The notes: generated from the sequence alone by a model not told the origin. A stretch of 53,979 bases of DNA from Ectothiorhodospiraceae bacterium WFHF3C12 (GCA_013519935.1 JACDUA010000025.1:1-53979), one strand, 5' to 3'. Numbered from the stretch's first letter, positions 7,898 through 15,990 are shown. Translations and numbers: made by a program.

Positions 7898-8337
7898 TGC
7901 GCATGCTTCCGCGTCATGGCGCGGCGCGCCTTCTCGTCGCGCTATGCCTGATCCTCCCATTTACGGCCGGCGCCGGCGTTCAGGCGCTGGTCAACGCCCT
8001 GGAACATTACGCTGATACCGGGGAGACCGGCCGGCTCGCGGCGCAACTCCACCCCCAAATCCGGGCCTGCGTGCCGGACGTGGAGCGCAACACCATCGCG
8101 CGCTTCATCCTCCGGCGGGTCGAAAAACAGGGCGTCGCGGAGAAGGTGGAGACCCGGGCGGTAAGCGCCGATGAAGTCACCGGCCTGCGCCAGGAGGCGG
8201 AACAGATGGGACTGACGGTGCCCGTGGCGCCGACCCACGAGCTGCGCCTGGTCTACGACGACTACACGGCCCGGCTGTTCCTGGCGGACGGCGGCGAGCA
8301 GCTGCGCTGGATACTGCCCTGTCCCGGCGGCGAGTAG
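7897..8337 (+). CDS. Hypothetical exported protein
   Basis: About 146 residues with a typical Sec signal peptide (basic start RMLPRHGAARLL, hydrophobic VALCLILPFT, cleavage near AGA-GV). The mature part is mostly helical (VQALVNALEHYADTGETGRLAAQLHPQIRACVPDVERNTIARFILRRV), with Cys residues in IRACVPD and LPCPGGE that could form a periplasmic disulfide. I do not recognise the family. The ATG at 7897 overlaps the stop of the DUF2058 gene (TGATG); a GTG at 7891 and an ATG at 7903 are alternatives that leave the signal peptide intact. It converges with the small membrane protein gene, with 9 bases between the stops. Confidence 0.7.
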   Translation: MRMLPRHGAARLLVALCLILPFTAGAGVQALVNALEHYADTGETGRLAAQLHPQIRACVPDVERNTIARFILRRVEKQGVAEKVETRAVSADEVTGLRQEAEQMGLTVPVAPTHELRLVYDDYTARLFLADGGEQLRWILPCPGGE

Positions 8338-8346
8338 CGTGACCCG

Positions 8347-8676
8347 TCAGGCAGCCAGCAGCTCCAGGGCCAGGAACAGTCCCACCAGAACGACGTTGAG
8401 GGCCCAGGCGGCCGTGAGCATGCGTGCGGCCTGTCCCCAGTGCGCCTTTTCGGCGTTGTCCGCGCAGCGCCAGACCGAGACCAGAATCCAGATCGTGTAA
8501 ACGCTCATGACGGCTCCGGCGACGATGACGTAGGCCCAGGTCACGCCGTAGGCCTGCACGCCCCAGCCGAAAACGGCGGCCAGTATCAGGCTGCCCAGCA
8601 CGCCCCAGAGCCAGTAGACCCGCCACAGGGGACCTTCACCACGCCAGTAGGTCATTACGGGGTTGGAAGCCGACAT
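8347..8676 (-). CDS. Small three-helix membrane protein
   Basis: A 109-residue protein with three hydrophobic helices: LYWLWGVLGSLILAAVFGW region, VTWAYVIVAGAVMSVYTIWILVSVW and ALNVVLVGLFLALELL. The middle helix ends in WRCADNA, a motif I associate with small, uncharacterised inner-membrane proteins of gammaproteobacteria. GGAGG lies 9 bases before the ATG at 8676; the ORF opens further upstream (8721) but that part is unlike a membrane-protein start. Divergent from the DUF4382 lipoprotein gene. Function unknown. Confidence 0.75.
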   Translation of the reverse strand: MSASNPVMTYWRGEGPLWRVYWLWGVLGSLILAAVFGWGVQAYGVTWAYVIVAGAVMSVYTIWILVSVWRCADNAEKAHWGQAARMLTAAWALNVVLVGLFLALELLAA

Positions 8677-8862
8677 TCCGGATGCCTCCCTTCTGCCTGC
8701 CCGGGTGGAACCGGTCACCACCGGCTCCGGCTACTGCCCTTTCAGTATGGATCAGTACATTGAGCGGGCAAGCGGCAATGGAACCCTTTTCCTGCCGGCG
8801 TCGTGTCTAGGGGAGAGTGGATGACGGGGCGAATACGACGCCAACAGGGAGCTACGCGTATC

Positions 8863-9870
8863 ATGAATGCACCGCTACGCCCATTACTGAAAGCAGCGCC
8901 GATCGCCCTATCCGCCGTGTTGCTCGCCGCGTGCGGGGGCTCTGGCAGCGATTCCGGCGACACATCCGGCACAACCGGCACGTCCGACAGCACCACGGGG
9001 ACGGCCTCGTTCGCCGTCACCGACGGCCCCAGCGACCAGGTGAGCAACGTCTTCGTCACCTTCGACCGCATCGATATCAAGCCGGCCGAGGGCGAGATCG
9101 AGAGCTTCCCCCTGGATACCGCTGAGCGAATCGACCTGCTGGCGCTGCAGGGCGGCAACGCGGCCAGTCTGATCGATAATGTCGAGGTGCCGGCCGGCGA
9201 TTACGACTGGGTGCGGCTGTACGTCGTCCCGGGCCTGCCGGATTCCGAGGTGATCGAGGACGGCACCAACGCGAGCTTCGGCCTCTACGTGCCGGGCAGC
9301 CAGCCACCCTCGCAGAATCCGAATCAGCGCTTTATCCAGCTCTCCAGTCCGTTCACCGTGCCCGCCGGCGGCCACGCGGATTTCGTGATCGACGTGGACC
9401 TGCGCAAGGCACTGGTCAGGAGGGATGCGCCGCCGATGGTCGAGCCGTTCTACATGATTCGCCCCTCGCTGCGCATCGTGGACCGGGTGGCCACCGGCAG
9501 CATCAGCGGCACGGTCGACAGCGCGCTCATCGATGACGAAGCCTGCATCGAGGATGACGAGGGGAACCAGGCCAACGCCGTCTACCTGTTCAGCGGCACC
9601 GATGCCGACGTCGGCGATGTCTACGTGGACGCATCGGGGGAGCCCATCGCCCGTGACGCCGAGGACAACCCGGTGAGCACCGCCAACGTGGAGATGAACG
9701 AGGAAGGGCTCTACACGTATACGCTCGGTTTCGTCGAGGCCGGCGAGTACACGGTGGCATTCACCTGCGACGCCGTCGCCGACGATGCGGAGGCCGACGA
9801 CGACCTGACCTTTACCGACGGGATCAACGTAAGCGTCGCCGCGGGGGAAGACGAGGCCGTGGATTTCTGA
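8863..9870 (+). CDS. DUF4382 domain lipoprotein
   Basis: A lipoprotein signal (PIALSAVLLAAC, lipid-modified Cys24) is followed by a short Gly/Ser/Thr linker and a DUF4382 domain (FAVTDGPSDQVSNVFVTFDRIDI, ...IDLLALQGG, ...VPAGDYDWVRLYV, ...FVIDVDLRKAL). The C-terminal ~120 residues form a second beta-rich, very acidic domain (SGTVDSALIDDEAC..., AEADDDLTFTDGINV) resembling a carboxypeptidase-regulatory-like fold. It should sit in the outer membrane or on the cell surface; no enzymatic role is known. The start at 8863 gives a normal-length signal peptide, whereas upstream starts (8803, 8821) would add 14-20 residues before it. A strong terminator follows the stop. It converges with a TPR/beta-barrel outer-membrane gene. 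Confidence 0.88.
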   Translation: MNAPLRPLLKAAPIALSAVLLAACGGSGSDSGDTSGTTGTSDSTTGTASFAVTDGPSDQVSNVFVTFDRIDIKPAEGEIESFPLDTAERIDLLALQGGNAASLIDNVEVPAGDYDWVRLYVVPGLPDSEVIEDGTNASFGLYVPGSQPPSQNPNQRFIQLSSPFTVPAGGHADFVIDVDLRKALVRRDAPPMVEPFYMIRPSLRIVDRVATGSISGTVDSALIDDEACIEDDEGNQANAVYLFSGTDADVGDVYVDASGEPIARDAEDNPVSTANVEMNEEGLYTYTLGFVEAGEYTVAFTCDAVADDAEADDDLTFTDGINVSVAAGEDEAVDF

Positions 9871-9908
9871 ATCCGAGAGGATGCGTCACTGAGGTAGCGC
9901 TGGAGGAC

Positions 9909-9937
9909 TAAGGGGGCCGCTAGGCCCCCTTCTTTTG
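9909..9937 (+). terminator. Rho-independent terminator after the DUF4382 gene
   Basis: A perfect 7-bp stem GGGGGCC (9912-9918) / GGCCCCC (9923-9929), extended by an A-T pair, has the loop GCTA and is followed by TTCTTTTG. It lies 41 bases after the stop codon. Confidence 0.85.
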
Positions 9938-10027
9938 TCGGCGGCATCCTCGCCGCTGTCCCCGTGGAAACGGTGAATAACGCCCGCAAGCCTCCGCGGG
10001 TCACCGCACGAATCGTGCGGAATCGCC

Positions 10028-11332
10028 CTAGGGCGCGCGCCAGCCGATGCCGAGCATGACGACGTTGCGGCTGTATTCCTCCGCTTCAATGTTGGAGGCA
10101 TTCTCGCCACGCCGGTATTCCGCGAACACCCGCCACGAGGCACGGAAATGGCGCTGCAGCCGCAGGCTCGCCCCCAGGTATTCGTCGGCGCGGGTGCGCT
10201 CGACCCTCGCCCCGTCCACCGTGAACACATCGGGGTCCGGGTAATCCAGGCTGAACCAGTCGGCGGTGCCGTCCAGCGACCAGTCCTGCCCGATCTCGCG
10301 TTGCCAGGTCAGGCCTAGGCGGTGGCTGCGTGGTGAATAGCTGGCGAAGGTGCCGGTACCCGTGAAATCCCTGCGGTCGTCCCAGCGCCTTGCGTAGCGA
10401 AGCCGCCACCACCAGGCCCCGGCGGACCGCACGACGGCGGCATGCAACTCCTGGCGGGTGCCTTCCAGATAACGATATGCGTTCGGGGCGGTGTATCGCG
10501 TGCCGGCGTAACCGCCGCGCAGTGACCAGCCGTCGCCGATATCCCGGGTCGCGGAGATCCGGCCACCGGCGGAGTCCAGGGCCGTATCCCCGTCCTGCCA
10601 GAGGCGCCCGGCCTCGGCACCGAGGGTCAGGCCCCAGCGCCGGCCGACCTCGCGGCGCCATTCGGCGCCGCCGCTCAGGTCCAGTAGGTCATAGCGGCCA
10701 TAGTCCGCGAAACCAAGGGCATAGAGCCCCGCGAACAGCCGCAGGCGATCCCGCTCGGACAGGGGCAGATCGTAGCGGCCCCATGTGTAGCCCTCGACGA
10801 AGGCATCGTCACGCTCGTCGCGGTCACCGGCCGGGGCGAAAGCGACATTGTCGTCATAGCCCAGGGCGAGCTGTACGCCGCCGGCTCCAGCACCGTCTTC
10901 GTCGTCCCGGGGCGCACGCATCCGATCCAGGGCCCGCTCGGCAAGCTCGGCCAGGCGGCCGCCCGGCTCCGCCGAGCGCAGGCTGCGGTCGAACCATCGC
11001 ACCGCCGCTTCGCGATCATCCTGTGCCCTGGCAACCAGGCCAAGGTTGTAGGCCGCCAGCGCCGGCCGGTCCGCGAGCATGCCGCGATACACGGCGGCGG
11101 CCTGATCGAAGCGTCCCAGACGAAAGTACACCGCGCCCAGGTTATAGCGCAAGGCCGGCGAGTCCCGGCCCGACTCACGGGCCGCCTGGAACAACGCCAG
11201 GGCCCGCTCGTAGTCCCCGCGCTTGAACGCGTCGACGCCCTCGGCAAACCGCTCGGCTCCGTACGCGGATGCCGCCATCAGCACGAGGCAGAGCGCCAGT
11301 ACATATCGCCACGCCGGGCTCGGAATTCGCAT
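10028..11332 (-). CDS. Outer-membrane protein: periplasmic TPR domain plus beta-barrel
   Basis: A 434-residue protein. It has a Sec signal peptide (YVLALCLVLMAASAYG-AE) and then about three TPR repeats (residues ~25-135: FAEGVDAFKRGDYERALALFQAA, LRYNLGAVYFRLGRFDQAAAVYRGML, AAYNLGLVARAQDDREAAVRWFDRSL). About 250 residues of alternating beta strands rich in W/Y/R follow, ending GIGWRAP as a barrel would. The layout matches the surface-lipoprotein assembly modulator (Slam, DUF560)-like group, but the assignment is by architecture only. Start at 11332 with GGAAGG close upstream. It lies downstream of the ECF sigma/anti-sigma genes on the same strand and is a plausible target of that regulator. 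Confidence 0.8.
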   Translation of the reverse strand: MRIPSPAWRYVLALCLVLMAASAYGAERFAEGVDAFKRGDYERALALFQAARESGRDSPALRYNLGAVYFRLGRFDQAAAVYRGMLADRPALAAYNLGLVARAQDDREAAVRWFDRSLRSAEPGGRLAELAERALDRMRAPRDDEDGAGAGGVQLALGYDDNVAFAPAGDRDERDDAFVEGYTWGRYDLPLSERDRLRLFAGLYALGFADYGRYDLLDLSGGAEWRREVGRRWGLTLGAEAGRLWQDGDTALDSAGGRISATRDIGDGWSLRGGYAGTRYTAPNAYRYLEGTRQELHAAVVRSAGAWWWRLRYARRWDDRRDFTGTGTFASYSPRSHRLGLTWQREIGQDWSLDGTADWFSLDYPDPDVFTVDGARVERTRADEYLGASLRLQRHFRASWRVFAEYRRGENASNIEAEEYSRNVVMLGIGWRAP

Positions 11333-11684
11333 TCGGTCCTTCCAGTCCGTTCGTTCACCAGGCCGCTGGGCGGATGAGGCGGCACCCCCGCCACCGCGCG
11401 GGACGCCCACGCGAGCGCGCACGCCTATGGTGCTCGCCGCGTCATTCTACCGTCATGCAAGCGCCGGGCAATTCGGGACCGCGCCACGGGTACGCGCAAG
11501 AGACGGTGCACGTGGCGCCACGGAACGCGCGGCCCGTCACCTCCAGTACCATACAGCCCTGGTTGGGGATGGCGGCGAGAAGCGCGCCACAGTTAGCGGG
11601 ATACGCGGGCCGAGGCTCCGCGTAGGTGGGGAGGGGAGGCTGAGTGAAAGGCGTGCAGGACAGCCCGGGAACGTCAATGCCTAC
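11333..11684. other. Intergenic region with no recognised gene
   Basis: A 352-base gap between the outer-membrane protein start and the stop of the Pro/Gly-repeat protein. I find no ORF with a ribosome site, no hairpin with a T-tract and no repeat. It presumably carries the promoter of the outer-membrane gene on the minus strand. Confidence 0.5.
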
Positions 11685-12107
11685 CTAGGGCTGGCCACCA
11701 CCCGGATTGTCCGGTGGAGCGTCGCCGGGATTCTCGGGTGGAGCGTTGCCGGGATTGTCCGGCGCACCGCCACCGGTCTGATCGGGCGGGCCGCGGCGAT
11801 CCCGTGCCTCTTCCGCGGTGGACTGCCCGAATTCGCGCCCGCGTTCCCGCGCATCCCGGGAGATATCCCGCCCGGGCGCGCCGTCACGCGTGCCGCGTTC
11901 GCCGGTGCCTTCGCCCCGCGCCCGTGGCGGCAGCTCGATGCGCCGGGTCACCTCCCGTTCGACATCGGCCGTGTCTTCCTCAATGACGGTGATCGTGACG
12001 TCGAGATCATCCTGGGCACGGACGCTTCCACCCATCAGCGTCAGCGCGAGCAGCGTCGAGACCGCGGCAACCAGGGCCGCCCGACGCGGTATATCAAGCA
12101 TGTCCAT
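11685..12107 (-). CDS. Secreted protein with Pro/Gly/Asn tandem repeat tail
   Basis: A 140-residue protein: signal peptide (ALVAAVSTLLALTLMGGSVRAQ), an acidic segment (DDLDVTITVIEEDTADVEREV), an Arg/Gly/Glu-rich low-complexity middle, and a tail of imperfect repeats of the type PPDNPG (residues ~117-140: DNPGNAPPENPGDAPPDNPG). GGAGG is 7 bases before the ATG at 12107. The start lies inside the end of the anti-sigma gene (14-base overlap), so the two are probably co-translated. I do not recognise a family; it looks like a periplasmic or surface linker protein. It is the third gene of the sigma/anti-sigma unit, a common place for a periplasmic modulator of the anti-sigma factor. Confidence 0.7.
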   Translation of the reverse strand: MDMLDIPRRAALVAAVSTLLALTLMGGSVRAQDDLDVTITVIEEDTADVEREVTRRIELPPRARGEGTGERGTRDGAPGRDISRDARERGREFGQSTAEEARDRRGPPDQTGGGAPDNPGNAPPENPGDAPPDNPGGGQP

Positions 12108-12771
12108 CGCCCACCTCCCCGGACTGTGGCGCCAGCGCCCCATCGGGGCCCCCTTCCAGCACGTTCAGCCGTACCCGATAGGTACGTTCCATACCGTCAT
12201 GTCGGAGCCTGGCAATCACCACGCCTTCACCGGCGCCCGTCGGCCGCATCGGCAGCGTGAGCAGATTCTTGCCGGCGTCCAGATCCGTACGCCAGCTCAG
12301 TGTCCGCTCCCCGGCATAGCCGTCGATCTCGACCGCTCCCTCGAGCCGCAGCGTCAGCTCGACGCCGGAAAGCGCCTGAGGCGCATCGAATACGAGCTTC
12401 ACCGGCTGCGCACCGGCGCCGGCCACGAGCTGTACGCTGTTATGCGGCGCCCCGCTACCCGGCCCGTACTGGCCGCCAAGCAACACGCCCAGCGCCAGTC
12501 CGGCGACGAGGCCGGCAGCGGCGGCGGACCAGGGCCAGACGCGATGCCGGCCGCGCCGTCCGGAAACCGCCTGGGCCAGCACGTCATCGGCGAAGCCCGG
12601 GCGCGGCCCCTGCACCGGCAGGTTGACCAGTGAGCGGCGAAGCAGGTCCGACTCCTCGGCGAGGGCACGGCAACGCGCACAGCCGGCCAGATGAGCGTCA
12701 AGCTCCGCTGAGCCCGACACTTCCCCGTCCAGCCGCGCTTCAAGGACTTCTCTTGCCTGTGTGCAGTTCAT
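12094..12771 (-). CDS. Membrane anti-sigma factor with zinc-binding N-terminal domain
   Basis: 225 residues. The N-terminus (MNCTQAREVLEARLDGEV...LDAHLAGCARCRAL) carries the H-x3-C-x2-C motif of zf-HC2/ZAS anti-sigma domains. One transmembrane helix (SAAAAGLVAGLALGVLLGG, residues ~105-123) follows, then a periplasmic beta-rich domain (~100 residues) ending near the overlap with the next gene. It should hold the ECF sigma factor encoded 62 bases upstream at the inner membrane and release it on an envelope signal. The ATG at 12771 is the only start directly before the ZAS motif; a TTG overlapping the sigma stop is also possible. Confidence 0.88.
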   Translation of the reverse strand: MNCTQAREVLEARLDGEVSGSAELDAHLAGCARCRALAEESDLLRRSLVNLPVQGPRPGFADDVLAQAVSGRRGRHRVWPWSAAAAGLVAGLALGVLLGGQYGPGSGAPHNSVQLVAGAGAQPVKLVFDAPQALSGVELTLRLEGAVEIDGYAGERTLSWRTDLDAGKNLLTLPMRPTGAGEGVVIARLRHDGMERTYRVRLNVLEGGPDGALAPQSGEVGDGHA

Positions 12772-12833
12772 GATACCGTCAACCGGTTCTCCAAACGGGA
12801 ACCCCACCGTGCGGCTCCGTATTGTGTAACACG

Positions 12834-13397
12834 TCAATCGGTTCCAAAAGGTTCCATCCCCAGCACGCGTCGCAGATGATCACGGGCCCGGTGCAACCGG
12901 GACTTCAGGGTTCCCACCGGCACGCCGATGACCACTGTCAGCTCCGTCAGTGTGTAGCCCTCCACGTCGTGCAGCACGATGACCTCACGGTGCTCGGCGG
13001 ACAGCACGGCAAGTGCCGCTTCCAGCCGTTCACGCAGAATGCTCTGGCCGTGGGCCTCGTCGGGGGTTGGCGTCTCGCTGCGCATCCGCTCGAGTGCGTG
13101 ATCGGCCTCCGCGTCTTCGACCACGACACGCAGGTGCCCCATGGGATCGCGCCCCTGACGCCGGTGACTGTCGGTGAGCTGGTTGCGCAGCACCCTGGCC
13201 AACCAGGGACGCAGCTGTTCGATCCCGGCAAGCTCCTCGGTGCGGGGATACAGCCGTGTCAGCAGCTCCTGAACCGCGTCCTCGGCGTCCTCCACGCTCT
13301 GGGTATAGCGGTAGGCCAGGCGATAGAGGGCGTCGAGATGAGGCCGCACCAACGCCTCGAAACGCCGGGCACGCTGGCGTTCACGACTTCCGCGCAT
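12834..13397 (-). CDS. ECF-type RNA polymerase sigma factor
   Basis: A 187-residue sigma70-family protein. Region 2 is seen in FEALVRPHLDALYRLAYRYTQSVEDAEDAVQELLTRLY and WLARVLRNQLTDSHRRQGR. After a linker, region 4 is seen in LEAALAVLSAEHREVIVLHDVEGYTLTELTVVIGVPVGTLKSRLHRARDHLR. The AEDAVQEL motif is typical of ECF factors. It is followed by its zinc-type anti-sigma gene in the usual order. Start at 13397 with GGGAGA upstream; the ORF opens at 13499 but the extra residues are not sigma-like. Divergent from the PGPGW membrane gene at 13537. Confidence 0.93.
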   Translation of the reverse strand: MRGSRERQRARRFEALVRPHLDALYRLAYRYTQSVEDAEDAVQELLTRLYPRTEELAGIEQLRPWLARVLRNQLTDSHRRQGRDPMGHLRVVVEDAEADHALERMRSETPTPDEAHGQSILRERLEAALAVLSAEHREVIVLHDVEGYTLTELTVVIGVPVGTLKSRLHRARDHLRRVLGMEPFGTD

Positions 13398-13536
13398 GGT
13401 CTCCCGCGGGCCGCGGGACCCCAAGCCGAAGATCAACGAGCATGGCGCTGCCCTTGCGTTGGAGCCGCGAACGGCATAGATAGGGCCCATGACATCCATC
13501 GAACCTGAACGCGCGACGTCGCGGACTCACTGACAC

Positions 13537-13980
13537 GTGAACCTCTCCCGGTTAAGTGAATTCGCCGGCGGCTACGCGGGCTGGATCGCGGCCGCCTCCC
13601 TCGTCATGCTCGTGCTTGGCGCCATGGCGGTACCGTGGCTGGTCTGCCGTCTGCCAAGCGACTATTTCCAGGCGAGCCATCGCCTGCGGCTGTCCCGGCG
13701 CGGCCCGGTACCACTGGCTTACTGGCCCTGGGTGATTGCCCGCAACCTGATCGGCGCGGTCCTCATCCTATTGGGTCTCGTGATGTTCGTCACGCCCGGC
13801 CAGGGGGTGCTTACCTTGCTGGCGGGCCTGTGGCTGACCAACTTTCCCGGGAAGTACCGACTGGAGCGGTGGCTGGTCGGGCTGCCGGGCGTACTCGGCG
13901 CGGTCAACTGGATGCGACGGCGCCGGGGTTACCCGCCGCTGCAGGCCCCTTCGGCGCACGAAAGTGACGATCGTGACTGA
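13537..13980 (+). CDS. PGPGW-family transmembrane protein
   Basis: 147 residues with an N-terminal hydrophobic helix (GWIAAASLVMLVLGAMAVPWLV), a basic loop, and a conserved membrane core: NLIGAVLILLGLVMFVTPGQGVLTLLAGLWL. The core ends in the family motif (VTPGQG... NFPGKYRLERWLVGLPGVL). The protein closes with NWMRRRRGYPPL, as in other members. The family is widespread and of unknown function. Start is a GTG at 13537; no strong ribosome site is visible, so the start is less sure than the family. Confidence 0.82.
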   Translation: MNLSRLSEFAGGYAGWIAAASLVMLVLGAMAVPWLVCRLPSDYFQASHRLRLSRRGPVPLAYWPWVIARNLIGAVLILLGLVMFVTPGQGVLTLLAGLWLTNFPGKYRLERWLVGLPGVLGAVNWMRRRRGYPPLQAPSAHESDDRD

Positions 13981-14072
13981 GGGATCCGCGCACGGAAGCC
14001 ATTGATATTGATGACTTCGGCCTCAGGTTGGTTGGTGTAAGCCAATCCATTTGCAGCAAGGAGGTAGCTGTA

Positions 14073-14306
14073 ATGGCCGTGTTTGCTGCGAGCAGGAAGA
14101 GCCCCGTCGCCCGCGCCGTGGACAACGGTCGCGAAACCATGAATGACAACGTGGAACGGATTTCCCGCGGCTCCCGCAAGGCCCTGCGCCAGAGCCGCCG
14201 GTACGCCAGGCGCCATCCGCTGATGACCGCGGGGATCGTCACCGGCGCCGCGGTCGCCGCGACCACCGCCGGCTACGCCTGGTACCGCCGGCGCAACGGT
14301 CGCTAA
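14073..14306 (+). CDS. Small membrane-anchored protein (DUF883-like)
   Basis: A 77-residue protein with a near-perfect ribosome site (AAGGAGGT, 7 bases before the ATG). The N-terminal two-thirds is basic and helical (RAVDNGRETMNDNVERISRGSRKALRQSRRYARRHP). One C-terminal membrane helix (LMTAGIVTGAAVAATTAGYAWY) and a basic end (RRRNGR) follow. The layout is that of DUF883/ElaB-type tail-anchored, ribosome- or stress-associated proteins, though the match is by shape only. Two hairpins follow, the second a good terminator. Confidence 0.72.
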   Translation: MAVFAASRKSPVARAVDNGRETMNDNVERISRGSRKALRQSRRYARRHPLMTAGIVTGAAVAATTAGYAWYRRRNGR

Positions 14307-14311
14307 AGGCC

Positions 14312-14378
14312 GCCGGGCCATGGCGGCCCGGCACGGCGCAGTGAACGGCGCGGCCTCGTGATCGCGCCGTTTTGCTTT
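14312..14378 (+). terminator. Tandem hairpins ending in a Rho-independent terminator
   Basis: The first hairpin has a perfect 8-bp stem GCCGGGCC (14312-14319) / GGCCCGGC (14325-14332) without a T-tract. The second has a perfect 9-bp stem AACGGCGCG (14344-14352) / CGCGCCGTT (14363-14371) followed by TTGCTTT, a good intrinsic terminator. It sits between convergent genes and may serve both. Confidence 0.85.
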
Positions 14379-15006
14379 AACGGCGAGGCTCTGTCACTTG
14401 CCGTTCCACCAGGGTGGTCAGGCGGTCGACGGCATCCCGCACCGCGCTATTGGCCGCTGCCGCCATGGCGCCAGCGCCCATGCCGCCCGCCGCCTCGCTG
14501 GCAGTGATCACATCGGACACCAGAACCCGCCCGTCCTCGCCCACCAGAACGGCGCGAAAGCGCAGCCGCACATCGCCGCTGCCGGCCCCGGCACGGTGGT
14601 GTACCAGCTCCAGGAGCTGCAGGGTCAGCCGCAACTCGGCCGGCACCGATTCGGCGGCGCGCACTACGGCCCGAAACACTCCGCGCGCGCCCAGGGCGCT
14701 CACGGCCCAATCGACCAACATATCCTGGGGCGGGGCGACCCATTCGCCGTCGGCGTAGCTCGCAAGCTGCAACCCGTCGCCGGTATGGCGCATGGCGGTG
14801 GTCTCAAAGCCGCTTCCCGCGTGGCTGACGTCCACCATCAGAACCGGCCCATTGGGCGCGGAGCTGAAGGGCGCCGGGTCAGGCGCCAGCCGGTACTGGG
14901 ACGGAGGTGTGGCCGGCTCGGGCAGCACGGAACACCCGGCAACCGTCGATGCCGCGAGCATCACCGCCGCGAAGCCACGCACGGTGCGCCAGCGTATGCA
15001 TCTCAT
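14377..15006 (-). CDS. ABC-type transport auxiliary lipoprotein (PqiC/ABC_trans_aux-like)
   Basis: A 209-residue lipoprotein with signal GFAAVMLAASTVAGC (Cys25) and the family pattern PPSQYRLAPDP...LMVDVSHAGSGFETTAMRHTGDGLQLASYADGEWVAPPQDML. The basic-strand region and the final helix (NSAVRDAVDRLTTLVERQV) also fit ABC_trans_aux, a domain fused to or encoded with MCE-type lipid transporters. PqiC forms an outer-membrane ring docking the MCE tube. The ATG overlaps the stop of the upstream MlaD-like gene (ATGA), so it is the last gene of the lipid transport operon. Confidence 0.88.
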   Translation of the reverse strand: MRCIRWRTVRGFAAVMLAASTVAGCSVLPEPATPPSQYRLAPDPAPFSSAPNGPVLMVDVSHAGSGFETTAMRHTGDGLQLASYADGEWVAPPQDMLVDWAVSALGARGVFRAVVRAAESVPAELRLTLQLLELVHHRAGAGSGDVRLRFRAVLVGEDGRVLVSDVITASEAAGGMGAGAMAAAANSAVRDAVDRLTTLVERQVTEPRR

Positions 15007-15926
15007 TGCGATCTCTCCCCCCTTTCCCGGCTGGGCCCATACAGCAGTTGCCCGGGATCCCGTTGCAGGGATTCGCTGAGGCGCTGCAGCGAGCGGGCGG
15101 TAGCCCGAAGTTCGGCACTGAGTGCGCGGATCTGGGGCAGTGTGTCGCGGGTGACGTCCTTCGCGACGACCTGTCCTTCCTGACTGAAATGCTCGACGCT
15201 CCGCGCGGCCTCCTCCACCGAGGCGGCCGCAGCGCTTATGTCGCCGAGGACGGTTTCCGCCCGAGCGAAGGCGCGCCCTGCCTCCTCAGCGGCGCGGCCG
15301 CCCGCTGCCAGGCTGCGATCCACCTGGTCCATGCTGCGGCGCATCCGCCGGGAAGTCTTCGTGAGATCGCTGGTGAGGGTCTGCAGATTGGTCAGGGTCG
15401 CTTCGATGCGGTCCATGTTATCCGGCGACAGCAACGCATCGATGCGCCCGCCGATGTCCTCCAGGGTATCCATGCCTTCGGTCACGGCCTGATCCAGCCG
15501 CATGATCAGCGACGGTTCGTAAGGAATCACCGGATAGGGTTCCCCTGGGGGCGTGCGCAGCGGCGCGCCATCGAATGCCCCGCCGGCAAGCTCGACATAG
15601 GCGATGCCCGTCACGCCGCGCATCTTCAGCGACGCCACGGTACCCTCGCGAAGCGGCTCATCGGTATCGATTTGGATGATCGCCTTCACGCTCTTATCTT
15701 CGCGGCCGGTCAGACGAACGTCCACCACCCGGCCGACGCCTACACCGTAATAGACCACCGAGGAGTCCGCCCCCAGCCCAAACGCGGACTCGCTCATGTA
15801 GATGGAATAGCGTCGATAATCGCCTTCATTCCAGCCGGTGGTCAGCCAGAGCCCGATACCGACCAGGGCGGTGGTCAGGACGATGATGAACAGCCCGACA
15901 AGGGCGTAGCTCACGCGTGGTTCCAT
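15003..15926 (-). CDS. MlaD/MCE-domain lipid-binding subunit
   Basis: 307 residues: one N-terminal membrane helix (YALVGLFIIVLTTALVGIGLWL) and an MCE domain (YSIYMSESAFGLGADSSVVYYGVGVGRVVDVRL... VASLKMRGVTGIAYVELAGG, residues ~35-125). A long helical C-terminal part follows (MRLDQAVTEGMDTLEDIGGRIDALL... to RSLQRLSESL), predicted to form coiled-coil needles. MCE proteins carry phospholipids across the periplasm. I chose ATG 15926, with GAGG 6 bases away; an ATG two codons upstream (15932) is equally possible. It lies 64 bases after the ATPase gene and overlaps the lipoprotein gene. Close to the paralogues that work with PqiC-like lipoproteins rather than MlaC, for which no gene is present. Confidence 0.9.
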   Translation of the reverse strand: MEPRVSYALVGLFIIVLTTALVGIGLWLTTGWNEGDYRRYSIYMSESAFGLGADSSVVYYGVGVGRVVDVRLTGREDKSVKAIIQIDTDEPLREGTVASLKMRGVTGIAYVELAGGAFDGAPLRTPPGEPYPVIPYEPSLIMRLDQAVTEGMDTLEDIGGRIDALLSPDNMDRIEATLTNLQTLTSDLTKTSRRMRRSMDQVDRSLAAGGRAAEEAGRAFARAETVLGDISAAAASVEEAARSVEHFSQEGQVVAKDVTRDTLPQIRALSAELRATARSLQRLSESLQRDPGQLLYGPSRERGERSQ

Positions 15927-15990
15927 ATCCATATCCTCAGCCGCTGCCCCTGAGACTGCCACGGCCGTGGCACCGGCTCTTAATTGCCGT

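Noticed and set aside
9938-10027. CCGCACGA/TCGTGCGG inverted repeat as a terminator for the barrel gene
   Set aside because: The 8-bp stem is real, but no T-tract follows on the minus strand and the spacing is unremarkable; not strong enough to list as a terminator.
12772-12837. TTG start giving a longer anti-sigma protein overlapping the sigma stop
   Set aside because: The extra 22 residues do not resemble ZAS-domain leaders; the ATG right before the NCTQAREV motif is preferred, though not proven.
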